A stretch of 64,000 bases of DNA from Magnetococcales bacterium (GCA_015234045.1 JADFWU010000008.1:1-64000), one strand, 5' to 3'; counted from the first letter of the stretch, positions 8,901-17,582 are shown. The notes: generated from the sequence alone by a model not told the origin. Numbers and translations are program-made.

Positions 8901-9922
8901 AAGGTCGGCGTATTTTGGTTGTTGAAGATAATGAAATCAACCGCCAAATGGCCCGTGAACTGCTGAACTCAGTAGGACTAGACGTACTGGAAGCTGTCAA
9001 TGGTCTTGAAGCCGTAGAACAGGCACTCAACAACAGACCAGATTTGGTATTGATGGATATCCAAATGCCCATAATGGATGGTCTGGAAGCAACCCAGCAG
9101 ATTCGCAAAAAAATTCCTGATCACAAAACGCTGCCCATCATCGCCATGACCGCCAGTGCCAGAGATGAAGACCGGCGCGAAGCACTCAAAGCCGGAATGA
9201 GTGATTATGTATCCAAACCCATCGACCCTGACGCGCTATTCAACACCCTGTCCCGATGGTTGCAAGATACTATTTCTACCGAAACATCAAACGCCAGCCG
9301 CAATGATATCTGGCCAGAAATGCCTGGCATTGATCTAAAATCCGTTCTAATGCGTACCGGCTATCAGCGCGACCGCACGCTTTCATTATTTCAGAAATTT
9401 ATCGACAATCATGCTGATGCAATCAATCAAATCCGCGCATCACTGAATGATCAGGAACAACGTGATCGTCTTGCTCATACGCTCAAAGGCGTTGCCGGCA
9501 CCATTGGTGCCATGGATCTTCATGAATCAAGTAAACACCTTGAGTCCGCTCTAAAATCAGGTAATGAAGACCGAATAGAAAACGCGCTCCAAAACACACA
9601 AAAACAGGTTGAACAGACCATCAGCACTCTAAAAAGTGCCATACCTGAAAAAAAACAATCCACTGAACAAACAGCACCGCAACAGGTTGATTATTCGGTA
9701 CTCGAACCATTGTGGTCAGAGTTAGACACACTATTAAATGACGATGATACCGATGCAGTCAGAAAACTGGAAGAGATCCGTCAAGCCGGTCCGTGGCCAG
9801 ATGCGTTTTCACAGGGATTGGATCAATTGGATCGGTGTATCAGTCGATACGATTTTGACAAGGCTCTGGAACTGTCTGAAGGATTGGGCAAACAGCTATT
9901 GAACACCGCTTCTGAAAATTGA
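5948..9922 (+). CDS. hybrid sensor histidine kinase with two receivers and Hpt (BarA-like)
   Basis: A 1324-residue membrane-bound phosphorelay protein. An N-terminal membrane segment (about residues 20-40) and a second at about 343-362 enclose a periplasmic Cache-like sensor region. Then come a HAMP-like linker, a coiled coil, a PAS domain (about 455-575), and a HisKA domain with the phosphorylated His in SHEIRTPMN (His about 601). The HATPase region carries NLTNNAVKFT and GTGLGL motifs. Two receiver domains follow (Asp in DLILMDW, about 896, and in DLVLMDIQMP, about 1037), then an Hpt domain with His in AHTLKGVAGT (about 1177). The layout matches BarA/ArcB-type relays. No cognate DNA-binding regulator is adjacent, so its output is unknown. 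It forms a single-gene unit ending near the terminator at 10011. Confidence 0.93.
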   Translation: MDNKPKQFQQQITIQHSLMRGMVFLIILTSAAILATVYFVGDKRVQPQIFERFYHHVTAQTTNHIESLFDDARDMLSVTRDWGRTGYYENLDLQLLIRQFLPTLQRQPQITTVRIFKDKNIGWILSRRETGWLSQEFRIEEWGHKCRFHHINPHGQLVGSFWKPLEKNFYETDWFQGAIESKQQDANYWTSAKIDDHQQPSITASTSWQSENKDHTYVIALDLLLTNISDYTTQHQVSERGQTFVLSDDYKVIGLPADPLYKDPDTKNSWILTPAHEMPTPGIRSAVEFWQKGAKEEKKHHFLFDVDGETWIGGLRPIKLDNVTFLSGVIAPESDLMGPFQHARTLLIPVIALILIIALLLARRMARHLSQPLEALAAATERMELLDLGCHCAIVAPIVEVDQLSRAYERMRQALQKATNRLEEANQNLERKVSKRTQALSEANSQLEAEILHHKSTEIKLIQNERLLWTVMDTIPAHIAYLDSDLIFRMINRSYADAFDWKIRDTLGKRAEDVVPIQMREKYQECVGTALAGTISRSVQEVEQPNGRHYFLSIANPVTDEEDEIIGLVQCIVDITDQKEAEKEADRANQAKSDFLANMSHEIRTPMNAIIGMTHLTLMTELTNRQQDYLTKIDTSAKSLLSIINEILDFSKIEAGKMDMESIPFNLDEILVKLADVIALPAHKKGLEVLFNIDPQVPIHLIGDPTRLRQIFINLTNNAVKFTEQGEVILSIGLSSDQETPGKIILSCSVRDSGVGMDEKQLSRLFTPFNQADGSTTRRYGGTGLGLTISRRLIEMMNGTMQVSSRPDHGSTFSFTLELGLPDSDSPLETTAINELDGLRVLVVDDNAMALSILKTTLESFRFIVHTATNGETALAAVQQAINKNNPYDLILMDWEMPGMDGHAASKAIRSIPNNQTPPTIIMISAHGQNDLNEKDDSAELDGYLTKPVSPSQLFDAIMNAMGQTVAESSDYTALPDQSVSQSIKGRRILVVEDNEINRQMARELLNSVGLDVLEAVNGLEAVEQALNNRPDLVLMDIQMPIMDGLEATQQIRKKIPDHKTLPIIAMTASARDEDRREALKAGMSDYVSKPIDPDALFNTLSRWLQDTISTETSNASRNDIWPEMPGIDLKSVLMRTGYQRDRTLSLFQKFIDNHADAINQIRASLNDQEQRDRLAHTLKGVAGTIGAMDLHESSKHLESALKSGNEDRIENALQNTQKQVEQTISTLKSAIPEKKQSTEQTAPQQVDYSVLEPLWSELDTLLNDDDTDAVRKLEEIRQAGPWPDAFSQGLDQLDRCISRYDFDKALELSEGLGKQLLNTASEN

Positions 9923-10010
9923 TTGTGAACTTTTTCGACCTGCTCTCTGTCCTATGAATTACAGAGCAAATGAGTGGCTCTGTTCTTTTCCTCCTCAACT
10001 CATTCTTGTG

Positions 10011-10054
10011 CTGAAGCACTCCACCTGGCACGTTGGGTGCTTCAGCTTTTTTTT
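10011..10054 (+). terminator. rho-independent terminator
   Basis: A 9-bp stem CTGAAGCAC/GTGCTTCAG followed by CTTTTTTTT. It terminates the hybrid kinase gene about 90 nt downstream of the stop. Confidence 0.85.
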
Positions 10055-10185
10055 AATCTTATTAATCATCTTGATCTTGATCTTGATCTGTAGAATATGG
10101 ATTCTTATATTCTATTCAACTTATTAACAACACAATCCTTTCCAACGTATTTTGTCTGTTGGATCTGTATATAGAGGCAATACCA

Positions 10186-10398
10186 ATGAAACCGAATATC
10201 GGCAGTTTGGATCGCTCAATTCGTATCGTGGTTGGTGCGATTATTCTTTCCCTGATCATCGTTGGCCCAGAAACGCAATGGGGCTGGCTCGGGTTGGTGC
10301 CAATGATCACAGCTTTTGTCCGCTTCTGCCCTATTTATGCAGCGCTGGGTGTACGTACCTGTATGATGTTTGGCGTGGACACGTGCAGCATTGATTGA
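10186..10398 (+). CDS. small inner-membrane protein, DUF2892 (YgaP-like)
   Basis: A 70-residue protein with the DUF2892 pattern MKPNIGSLDRxIRxxxG. A first hydrophobic helix (IVVGAIILSLIIVG) and a second hydrophobic stretch with FCPIYAALGV and a conserved Cys follow. In other bacteria this family stands alone or is fused to rhodanese domains (YgaP), and its function is poorly known. The ATG at 10186 has an AGAGG ribosome binding site 8 nt upstream; upstream non-ATG starts are less likely. It is a monocistronic gene, followed immediately by its own terminator. Confidence 0.85.
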   Translation: MKPNIGSLDRSIRIVVGAIILSLIIVGPETQWGWLGLVPMITAFVRFCPIYAALGVRTCMMFGVDTCSID

Positions 10399-10424
10399 TT
10401 CTCAGTTAATCGTGATAGAAAAAA

Positions 10425-10456
10425 AGCCCTGGATCTGTTTGGTCCGGGGCTTTTTT
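10425..10456 (+). terminator. rho-independent terminator
   Basis: A GC-rich stem GCCCTGGATC/GGTCCGGGGC with a 5-nt loop and a following T6 tract, just after the DUF2892 gene. Confidence 0.85.
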
Positions 10457-10511
10457 GCTATATAATATTGGCCGATATCTGATTATTCTTGAATTATTAT
10501 AGGAGCTTGTA

Positions 10512-10901
10512 ATGGATTATCGTTTCAAACAGGTAACCAACGGCTACTTTGACATCAAAACCAGTGATAAAATGCTTACCCAGGCATGGGGCGATAACTG
10601 CTATCGCTATGACTACGTACTCGGTGATAATGAGTTGACCCTCTCACTGCTGGAATATGAAAATTCCCGCTACCTTGAGCATTTCAAAAACTATTTCAAC
10701 AAACCACTGACCATCACGCTGGAAGCATTGGAACCGTCAGCCCGGAACCGATTCCATGAGGCCATGCAACGCTACTACTCGTTGACGTTCAATGCCTGTA
10801 AAATGGTGCGTTACACCAATAATGGCCATGTTGATCGGGTCAGTCACTCCACTGTAAAGATCACTTTTTCTTTCGAAGATTTTGATGTGGAATATCACTG
10901 A
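10512..10901 (+). CDS. hypothetical protein, 129 aa
   Basis: I do not recognise this protein. It is soluble, with no signal peptide or membrane segment, rich in aromatic residues (many Tyr and Phe), and mixed alpha/beta by inspection. A good AGGAG ribosome binding site lies 7 nt before the ATG. The stop is 33 nt before the HD-GYP response-regulator gene on the same strand, and no terminator lies between them, so the two are probably co-transcribed and may share a signalling role. Confidence 0.75.
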   Translation: MDYRFKQVTNGYFDIKTSDKMLTQAWGDNCYRYDYVLGDNELTLSLLEYENSRYLEHFKNYFNKPLTITLEALEPSARNRFHEAMQRYYSLTFNACKMVRYTNNGHVDRVSHSTVKITFSFEDFDVEYH

Positions 10902-10934
10902 GTAGAGCCGTTATAGAACAGGCTGGAGCAAATC

Positions 10935-11966
10935 ATGAACAGTGCGGATAACCAGGCAACTATTCTTGTAGTGGATGATACGCCAGAGAATATCGATGTT
11001 CTTGATGGTATCCTGCGGCCAGACTATAAAATCAAAGCCGCCCTGAATGGCATACGTGCCCTGAAAATATGCCGATCCACAATGCCACCAGATCTGGTGC
11101 TTTTGGATATCATGATGCCGGATATGGACGGCTATGAAGTATGCCGTCAGTTGAAAGCAGATCCTTTGACTCGCCAAATTCCAGTTATTTTTGTCACGGC
11201 AAAAAGTGAAGTAGCAGATGAAACCAAAGGGTTTGCACTTGGTGGTGTTGACTACATCACCAAACCGGTTTCACCACCCATTGTGCAAGCCCGTGTGGCT
11301 ACACAGTTGGCCCTATACGATCAAAATCGCACCCTTGAACACACAGTCCGCAAACGGACCACCCAGTTGGAAGAGACCCGTCTTGAGATCATTCGACGTC
11401 TTGGACGTGCGGCTGAATATAAAGACAACGAAACCGGTCTGCATGTCATTCGGATGAGCCACTATGCCCGTATTTTAGCCCAAGGATTGGGCATGGAAGC
11501 GTATCAAGTCAATTTGATTTTCCAAGCCGCCGCCATGCATGATATCGGTAAAATCGGCATACCAGACAGCATTCTACTTAAACCCGCCAAACTCACAGAC
11601 GAAGAGCGGGCAGAAATGTGCAAACACCCTGAAATCGGTGAAGAAATAATCGGAAAACATGATGCCGATCTACTGGAAACCGCCCGAATCATCTCCCTGA
11701 CCCATCATGAAAAGTGGGATGGCTCGGGCTATCCCAATGGTCTGAAAGGCGAATCCATACCACTCTATGGCCGTATCTGCGCCATCGCCGATGTGTTTGA
11801 TGCCTTGACCACAGTGCGCCCTTATAAAAAAGCCTGGACCATTGAAGAAGCGGTTGCAGAGCTACAAAAAGACGCAGGCAGCCACTTTGACCCAAAACTG
11901 GTGCCCGTATTTATTGACCATTTGGAAGAGATCCTGACTGTGCGGGATCAGTTTTTGGATAATTAA
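10935..11966 (+). CDS. response regulator with HD-GYP domain, probable c-di-GMP phosphodiesterase
   Basis: A 343-residue RpfG-like protein. The receiver domain (residues about 8-125) has the acidic pair in VVDDTPEN and the phospho-acceptor Asp in LVLLDIMMPDMDG. A short coiled linker leads to an HD-GYP domain (about 150-335) with HDIGKIGIPD (His/Asp at about 202-203) and HHEKWDGSGYPNGL, including the GYP triad. HD-GYP enzymes hydrolyse cyclic di-GMP, and metal and catalytic residues appear intact. No kinase is adjacent except the hybrid kinase 1 kb upstream, which could be a partner but is in a separate unit. Expected effect: phosphorylation-dependent lowering of c-di-GMP. Confidence 0.93.
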   Translation: MNSADNQATILVVDDTPENIDVLDGILRPDYKIKAALNGIRALKICRSTMPPDLVLLDIMMPDMDGYEVCRQLKADPLTRQIPVIFVTAKSEVADETKGFALGGVDYITKPVSPPIVQARVATQLALYDQNRTLEHTVRKRTTQLEETRLEIIRRLGRAAEYKDNETGLHVIRMSHYARILAQGLGMEAYQVNLIFQAAAMHDIGKIGIPDSILLKPAKLTDEERAEMCKHPEIGEEIIGKHDADLLETARIISLTHHEKWDGSGYPNGLKGESIPLYGRICAIADVFDALTTVRPYKKAWTIEEAVAELQKDAGSHFDPKLVPVFIDHLEEILTVRDQFLDN

Positions 11967-12099
11967 CAATACGGCGCTAAAAAATACTACACACGCTCCA
12001 ACCAAGTAGACATCGTTGAAACTTTTTCAACACATATTCAATCTAATGGATTAGAACGGCGTTGATCACCCTTCCCTTACCCAACGCCCGTTCAAAATA

Positions 12100-12173
12100 A
12101 AGACCGGATGCCAAGCACGGATTGCTGGTGTGTCCGGTCTTCTATTTATTGCTGGTGTGTCCGGTCTTCTATT
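12100..12173. terminator. terminator with a tandem 27-nt duplication
   Basis: AGACCGGA (12101) pairs with TCCGGTCT at 12133, and equally with a second copy at 12160. This is because the segment 12121-12147 is duplicated in tandem up to 12173. The duplication carries the terminator arm and runs into the stop codon of the convergent phosphodiesterase gene. On the minus strand the stem is followed by TTTATTTT, so it probably ends that gene; it could also end the HD-GYP gene on the plus strand. Confidence 0.65.
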
Positions 12174-12927
12174 CTGGGGATGGTATATGGACAACACCGG
12201 TATTAAATCCACCATCGTCCTGTAATTCAAACCAACGATAACCGGGCTGTAATCCGGATAGGCTCATGGTCTCGCCTTCAGAAGCGAATTGATTGCTGGT
12301 TGATGGCGTTCCCAACAGACGAACGGAACCACGTTTGCTGTCATGCTCTTGATGGATATGTCCAAATACCACCGCTTTCACTTGAGGATAGCGATCAATT
12401 ACGTCAAACAGCGCGTCAGAGTTGGCCAGTTTGATTTTATCAAGCCAAGGTGAGTCAATCTCAACAGGATGATGATGCAGAAAAATAATCGCCGGTTGAT
12501 TAACCCGCTCTTTGAGCGCAGTTTCCAACGCACTCAATTCATTATCCGACAGCAAACCACAACTGTCTTGATCAGCATCTTTACTATCGAGAAAGACCAT
12601 ATTCCAATTACTGGCAGAGACAGAACGTACCCATCGTACAGGCGCTCCCCGTAATTTCTCACGCATCACGCGGGTATTATCATGATTTCCCGGCATGGCA
12701 TAAACCGGCACGCCCATGGGAATCAGAGCGCTGTTAAGGTGAAGATAGGAGTCTGCCGAACCATCCTCAGATAAATCTCCTGTCACCACGATCATTCGTG
12801 GACGTGGATTGTTGATGCGCACCGTATCCACGACCTGATTCAGGCTCTTCAAGGTAACGTGTTGAAGTGCCTGACCTTTTGGATCAGAAAATAGATGACA
12901 ATCAGAAATCTGAATCAATCGTACCAC
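12169..12927 (-). CDS. cpdA: CpdA-like 3',5'-cyclic nucleotide phosphodiesterase
   Basis: A 252-residue calcineurin-like metallophosphoesterase. Metal-binding motifs are in the family order: ISDCHLF (D-x-H), VVTGDLSEDGS (GD), MPGNHDN (GNHD), FLHHHPVEID (H) and FGHIHQEHD (GHxH). Length and motif spacing fit the Icc/CpdA class, which hydrolyses cAMP in the cytoplasm; other cyclic-nucleotide or phosphodiester substrates cannot be excluded. Single gene. Its last codons and stop lie in the second copy of a 27-nt tandem duplication, so the C-terminus may recently have changed. Confidence 0.85.
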   Translation of the reverse strand: MVRLIQISDCHLFSDPKGQALQHVTLKSLNQVVDTVRINNPRPRMIVVTGDLSEDGSADSYLHLNSALIPMGVPVYAMPGNHDNTRVMREKLRGAPVRWVRSVSASNWNMVFLDSKDADQDSCGLLSDNELSALETALKERVNQPAIIFLHHHPVEIDSPWLDKIKLANSDALFDVIDRYPQVKAVVFGHIHQEHDSKRGSVRLLGTPSTSNQFASEGETMSLSGLQPGYRWFELQDDGGFNTGVVHIPSPE

Positions 12928-13024
12928 TGAATACTCCGTCCACCGATAAAGTTCTTGGTGTCCCTATGGTACAAACCCATTGACTCATACTAAAGGGTTT
13001 GCTAATTTCTGACTCTCTTTCGCT

Positions 13025-13111
13025 GCCGGGGTGGCGAAACTGGTAGACGCACCAGACTCAAAATCTGGCGTAGGCAACTACGTGCCGGTTCGACTCCGGC
13101 CCTCGGCACCA
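13025..13111 (+). tRNA. tRNA-Leu(CAA)
   Basis: An 87-nt class II tRNA with encoded CCA. The acceptor stem GCCGGGG pairs with CCTCGGC. The anticodon stem CCAGA/TCTGG holds the loop CTCAAAA, giving anticodon CAA. The long variable arm is CGTAGGCAACTACG, and the T arm is GCCGG-TTCGACT-CCGGC. Confidence 0.97.
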
Positions 13112-13143
13112 AATAAGAATAAGGCAGTGAAAAGAAACTTTTT

Positions 13144-13174
13144 AAGCCAGCTATTTATTTAGCTGGCTTTTTTT
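13144..13174 (+). terminator. rho-independent terminator of tRNA-Leu
   Basis: Stem AAGCCAGCT/AGCTGGCTT with an 8-nt loop, followed by a T tract, 33 nt after the tRNA. Confidence 0.85.
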
Positions 13175-13214
13175 GTTTTACATATGTGGGATACGCAGCT
13201 TCCCAACAATCACG

Positions 13215-14576
13215 CTACTCACTGCCCAATGGTTCAACAATCTTCTTCAAACCACCAATCAAACCCTCTTGTTCAACTTCAGTATTTTTGATCAATGCAT
13301 CAGCACCACTCTTCTGACCTACTGCCAAATCCATACTGGCAAGCGCAGTAAGATAGCTGCTCAACGCGCCGATATAATCATTGCGCGTGCTAGTGAGTAG
13401 ATCCTGAGCGTCAAGAACATCCGTTGCTGTGCCCAACTGTTCACGATAGCGCACTTGGTTGACTCGGTAGTTCTCTACAGACTGCTCCAGGGCTTTTTTC
13501 AACACTTTGACCTTTTTATCCGCCTCTACAGCGGTCAAAAAGGCTTTTTGAACCTCCAGCATTACCGATTCAACCAATTCATCATAGGCCAGGTTATAGC
13601 TTTCAGTGGTTTGACGGGCAGCGGCCAGCTCTTCTCCGGTCTTACCCCATTCCCAGGGTGTCCATGAGGCGGACAACATCACCTTACCGGTGGTTGTACT
13701 GTCTTCATGGCTGAGATTATCCGCGCTCATGGTCATGCTGGAAGAAAGGGTGACTTTGGGATAGTAGGAATAGGCGGTAGTCTGTTCGGTCAGCTTGCCG
13801 ATCCGTTTATTGAGTTTGGATTTGTGCAGATCGGAGCGATTTTCCAAGGCAAAGTCATTGGCTTCATCAAGATCTGTCCAGATCATCGGTGTCCAGGCCA
13901 GTTCGCCTAGCGGTTCTAATTCCGTATTGAGCGGACGGCGCAACAACTGATTCAAAGTCGAACGCGCCAAAGTACGCGTATTTTCCGCTTCAATAAGCTT
14001 TTGCTCACCGCGAGCCACTTCTACTTGCGCTTGCAAAACCTCATTTCGCCAATAACGCCCTTCTTGATAAAAGGCTACCGCATTCTTTTCATGCTGTTTC
14101 AAGCGCTCAAGGGCCTCTATTGCCTCTTTATGCTTGTGGATCGACTCCAGGTAGGCGTACCACGCCGCTTTAATCTCCTGGGTCAACTGACGACCTTGGC
14201 GCACGGTCTCCAAATCGGCCTGATCTTTGGCCAATTCGGCTTTTTTCCAATTGGACCAGAGATAATTGCCCTGATAAACGGTTTGTGAAAGGGTCAACGA
14301 AGAGCTGTAACTATCCGGCTTACTGCCACCGACACTGTTATACACCGTATCACTGGCTGACGCGCTCATGGAGAGAGACGGCAACATACCCAACAGCGCA
14401 GCATTGGCCGTAGAGCGTTTACCTTGACTGGAAAGCTGTTTGGAGGCGAGGCCAAGATTTTTTTGAAAGGCGGTCTCAAGACACTGATCCAGCGTCATGG
14501 TGTCGGACAATACAGGCAGTGAAACCATACCCGAAGTTGACAAGGCTATCAGTGTTGCAACCCACTTTTTCATCAT
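13215..14576 (-). CDS. TolC-family outer-membrane channel
   Basis: A 453-residue protein with a signal peptide (cleavage near residue 24, VLSD) and two tandem outer-membrane efflux repeats rich in long helices and Ala/Gln/Glu. The opening LDQCLETAFQKNLGLASKQ and repeat motif AARQTTESYNLAYDELVESV are typical of TolC-like proteins. It forms the trimeric outer-membrane duct through which the adaptors hand over substrate. A GGAGGGG ribosome binding site precedes the ATG pair. It is the last gene of the exporter operon, 37 nt after the HlyD adaptor, so its substrate is likely the one served by those adaptors, presumably the giant repeat protein. Confidence 0.92.
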   Translation of the reverse strand: MMKKWVATLIALSTSGMVSLPVLSDTMTLDQCLETAFQKNLGLASKQLSSQGKRSTANAALLGMLPSLSMSASASDTVYNSVGGSKPDSYSSSLTLSQTVYQGNYLWSNWKKAELAKDQADLETVRQGRQLTQEIKAAWYAYLESIHKHKEAIEALERLKQHEKNAVAFYQEGRYWRNEVLQAQVEVARGEQKLIEAENTRTLARSTLNQLLRRPLNTELEPLGELAWTPMIWTDLDEANDFALENRSDLHKSKLNKRIGKLTEQTTAYSYYPKVTLSSSMTMSADNLSHEDSTTTGKVMLSASWTPWEWGKTGEELAAARQTTESYNLAYDELVESVMLEVQKAFLTAVEADKKVKVLKKALEQSVENYRVNQVRYREQLGTATDVLDAQDLLTSTRNDYIGALSSYLTALASMDLAVGQKSGADALIKNTEVEQEGLIGGLKKIVEPLGSE

Positions 14577-14613
14577 TCCCCTCCAAACGCTGGTTTGTCA
14601 GGGAACGCCTGAC

Positions 14614-15444
14614 TTACCAGCTTTTTTTCAAATTGACATAACGACCGGAAAGCGCCTCCCCCTTGAGAGGCTTCACCGACCAAACCACCTGCTGCAATCC
14701 ACTGGCAGGATCAATAAACGGTAAAATCCGTTCTATGATGGCCGTGCCCACCTGTCGGCCACTATCCAAGACATCGGTTTTCATACCGGTTTTCAGTGCC
14801 AAAACCTGTTGCGGAATCAGATCCACACCTAACTGTAATGCCGAAGTATCAGCAAGCTCCAAAACCGGTGTGCCCGCACCAATCCACTCACCCATATTGC
14901 TGGTAACCAGTGCGACAACACCATCAAAAGGCGCTTTCAGACGACAACCGTGCAGATTGGCCCGCGCCGTATCAATATCCGCCTGAGCCAATGTCACCGC
15001 TATCTTTGCACTGCGGATTGTATACTCCACTTCTTTTAGAGCCATATCGGACACAATGCTCTCTCCCTTTAGCCTTTGTGTCTTAGCTTTTTCGTGTTCA
15101 GCCTGTTCCAGACCCAATTTTGCGTTGGCATGACTGGCTTTAGCCTTTACCAGTGCAACACGAGCAGAACTTTCATCGACCCGCGCAATAATCTGACCTT
15201 TTTTGACCAACATGCCTTCCCGAGGCAATTCGGTAATGACACCGGTTTGACTGAAACTCAGTTTGGATTGCTGAATCGGCATCACAACACCGCGAAGATG
15301 GGCTGTCATCTCTTCCGCATGCACCAGACCCGGTGAAAACAGGAGGAGACCCGATGAAAAAACCAGAGACAAACCGGTCATAAAAAGCACCCATCGACTC
15401 GCCCATGCTTTATTGTTCTGCGCTTTCATAATCAATCCCATCAT
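14614..15444 (-). CDS. HlyD/RND-type periplasmic adaptor subunit
   Basis: A 276-residue membrane-fusion protein. The N-terminal hydrophobic segment ends in PGLVHAEE, a probable signal peptide or anchor. A biotinyl-lipoyl-like half-motif (ITELPREGMLVKKGQIIARVDES) follows, then a helical hairpin and a second half (GCRLKAPFDGVVALVTSNMGEWIGAGTPVLELAD). A beta-barrel domain completes it. The ATG at 15444 overlaps the stop of the M50-peptidase gene as ATGA, supporting this start over one 18 codons upstream. Adaptors of this kind bridge inner-membrane parts to a TolC duct, and the TolC gene lies immediately downstream. It is rather short for the family, so it may work with the adaptor domains of the two upstream proteins. 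Confidence 0.9.
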   Translation of the reverse strand: MMGLIMKAQNNKAWASRWVLFMTGLSLVFSSGLLLFSPGLVHAEEMTAHLRGVVMPIQQSKLSFSQTGVITELPREGMLVKKGQIIARVDESSARVALVKAKASHANAKLGLEQAEHEKAKTQRLKGESIVSDMALKEVEYTIRSAKIAVTLAQADIDTARANLHGCRLKAPFDGVVALVTSNMGEWIGAGTPVLELADTSALQLGVDLIPQQVLALKTGMKTDVLDSGRQVGTAIIERILPFIDPASGLQQVVWSVKPLKGEALSGRYVNLKKSW

Positions 15445-17522
15445 ATCCACAGATCGGCCCGGAACATCTGCCGAATTGGTCTTACAATATGTTTCCACAG
15501 CGGTTGCGGGTCACCCAGAATCTTAACCCGTCCGGTCAACTCCACAGGCGGTGGATCAACCTGTTCAGGAATCTCCAAAGCAACCCGCACTTGAAACAGC
15601 CTCTTTGGTCCCTCTGCTTTGGCAACCGGTGTCACACCTTGTACCACACCATGGAATACACGCTCACCCACGCCCGTCAACTGAACAACCGCCCTGTTTC
15701 CCTCTTCTACCAGAGAAAGATCAGCCTGTTCAAGCAGTACCGATATCCCACGCTTACGGCGTGGCATCAGCTTTAACACCTCTTCACCCGGTCCAACGTG
15801 GCGACCTTCCATGATGACCGGCGGCGGTCCATAGACCAACCAATCGCCATCGGGGACCGTCATTTCAAGCCGTTTCATTCGGGCATTGATTGAGGCCAAC
15901 TTCTCTTCCACAGTACGGCTTTGAATCATGGAGTGACGAAGAGTGCGAGGATCTCGAATGGCATGTGCACCCATCTGATCAAGATCCAACCCCGCCCGTT
16001 GGGCGATGAGCTGGCTCTTTTCCAACGCCATATCCGGCGATTGAATCACAAACAACACACCACCCGGCCCATAGGTCAAGCTCCGATCATCCTGATAGCC
16101 AACCTGTGTGACAAACCCGCCTTCAGAGGCATGGATTGACACCATTTCGGCATCCACGGCCCCTTCTGTGACAATAGAAATTGGTGGCTTATAGAGAAAC
16201 AGAGCGGCAACAAAACAACCAAACAATACGCCACTGACAATTTTACGTTTGACAGAGGAGAAGAAGAATTTCACGATCAACTCCTTGAATGTACCTGGCC
16301 AAGTACCCAACAATAGCCGGGCAACTTTTAAAATCAAAAACAGAAACAAAATGGCCGGAAAGGTGCCCATGCCATCCGCCACCATGCCATAGACCATCAC
16401 CGCCAATCCCGACAGCATCAGTGTCAGATAGGTAACCGTCAATCCACCATAGGTGAGATAGACCCGTTTCTCTCTCGGTGAAGGATGAAGTGGTGCTTCA
16501 GCTTCTAAACGAAATATCTTTGTTTTTAAAGAATAAGAAAACCAGGATATTGCATTTTCACGAAGGTTCGGAACCTCCAACATATCGGCTAATATATAGT
16601 AACCGTCAAACTTCATCAGTGGATTTAGATTCATAAAAAGCGATGACGCGGTACTGATACACATCAGAATAAAACAGATCATTCCAACCGGATTATCAGA
16701 ATCTACCAGCACCCAGATAAAAGCCGCAAAAGCGCCCAGAATCATCTCAAACCAAACGCCCGCCAACGCCACATAAATCTTATGTCTATTCTCTTCAAAC
16801 AACCACGCATCGTTGACGTTACAGTAAAGACAGGGATTGAATGCCAGAAGCAAAAATCCCATCTCATCCACATCACCGCCGTAGTGCTTACAGGTCAACC
16901 CATGCCCGACCTCATGTAGCGCGATGGCACCCAAAGCGACGATCCAAACACCCATGAAGCCCCAAAGGCCACTTTGTGATTGGAAAAAAACCCGCTCCAG
17001 GTCATTGATGAATCGATCACCCTGTGACACCACCACCAGGATTGCCAACGCCATTAAGACGAACGTGGCACGCACCCCCCAAGGTGACCAAATCCAGCGG
17101 AGTTTATCAATGATACGGTCAAACAAAGCATTGGGATCAACAAGCTTGAAACGCATGTGCAACAATGAGCCTTGACGCTGAAGGCGCATGCCTTTGCGAT
17201 CAGACTTGAGCTTTTCCATCAAAGCCGCATTGCGCTCCTTACGTGACCGTTCCAACAAGGTGTTATCACGTGCCGAGTTGAGCAGTTCGTCCAAGGCTTC
17301 CATATCATAGGCGTACTCATCACTCGCCTTATCAAACGCATCAATTAACTGCTCTTTGCTCCGCTGTCCATCAAACAGCGTCATCATCAGATATTGTGGT
17401 TCATCAAACCGGAAATAAGCGCCCTTTTCCGGCTCTTTGAGAATGTAGAATGTCTCACCACGCTGGGTGATCTTTCTCATTTTCAAATCATTGCGTAAGG
17501 CTGGCGGTGACTCTTCAGACAT
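15441..17522 (-). CDS. PqqD-like / M50 metalloprotease / HlyD-like fusion, membrane protein
   Basis: A 693-residue polytopic protein with three parts. Residues about 10-95 resemble a PqqD-like peptide-recognition domain (FYILKEPEKGAYFRFDEPQ). Residues about 150-420 form a site-2-protease (M50) membrane domain with zinc motif HEVGH at 203-207 and second motif NPLMKFDGYY (Asp306), so catalytic residues are present. After a last membrane segment near residue 435, the C-terminal about 250 residues resemble HlyD halves (EGGFVTQVGY, GRHVGPGEEVLKLMPRRK). Such fusions are annotated as peptide zinc metalloproteases or efflux adaptors, and their exact role is not established. Context with GAF-HlyD, HlyD and TolC suggests it is the inner-membrane core of an exporter that reads and perhaps cleaves its cargo. 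No ATPase domain is present. Confidence 0.88.
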   Translation of the reverse strand: MSEESPPALRNDLKMRKITQRGETFYILKEPEKGAYFRFDEPQYLMMTLFDGQRSKEQLIDAFDKASDEYAYDMEALDELLNSARDNTLLERSRKERNAALMEKLKSDRKGMRLQRQGSLLHMRFKLVDPNALFDRIIDKLRWIWSPWGVRATFVLMALAILVVVSQGDRFINDLERVFFQSQSGLWGFMGVWIVALGAIALHEVGHGLTCKHYGGDVDEMGFLLLAFNPCLYCNVNDAWLFEENRHKIYVALAGVWFEMILGAFAAFIWVLVDSDNPVGMICFILMCISTASSLFMNLNPLMKFDGYYILADMLEVPNLRENAISWFSYSLKTKIFRLEAEAPLHPSPREKRVYLTYGGLTVTYLTLMLSGLAVMVYGMVADGMGTFPAILFLFLILKVARLLLGTWPGTFKELIVKFFFSSVKRKIVSGVLFGCFVAALFLYKPPISIVTEGAVDAEMVSIHASEGGFVTQVGYQDDRSLTYGPGGVLFVIQSPDMALEKSQLIAQRAGLDLDQMGAHAIRDPRTLRHSMIQSRTVEEKLASINARMKRLEMTVPDGDWLVYGPPPVIMEGRHVGPGEEVLKLMPRRKRGISVLLEQADLSLVEEGNRAVVQLTGVGERVFHGVVQGVTPVAKAEGPKRLFQVRVALEIPEQVDPPPVELTGRVKILGDPQPLWKHIVRPIRQMFRADLWI

Positions 17523-17582
17523 GAATCATCTCCACGCTGCGCCACGATACATCTTCTGTCAACAGAGCTGCCGTCACCCGTC

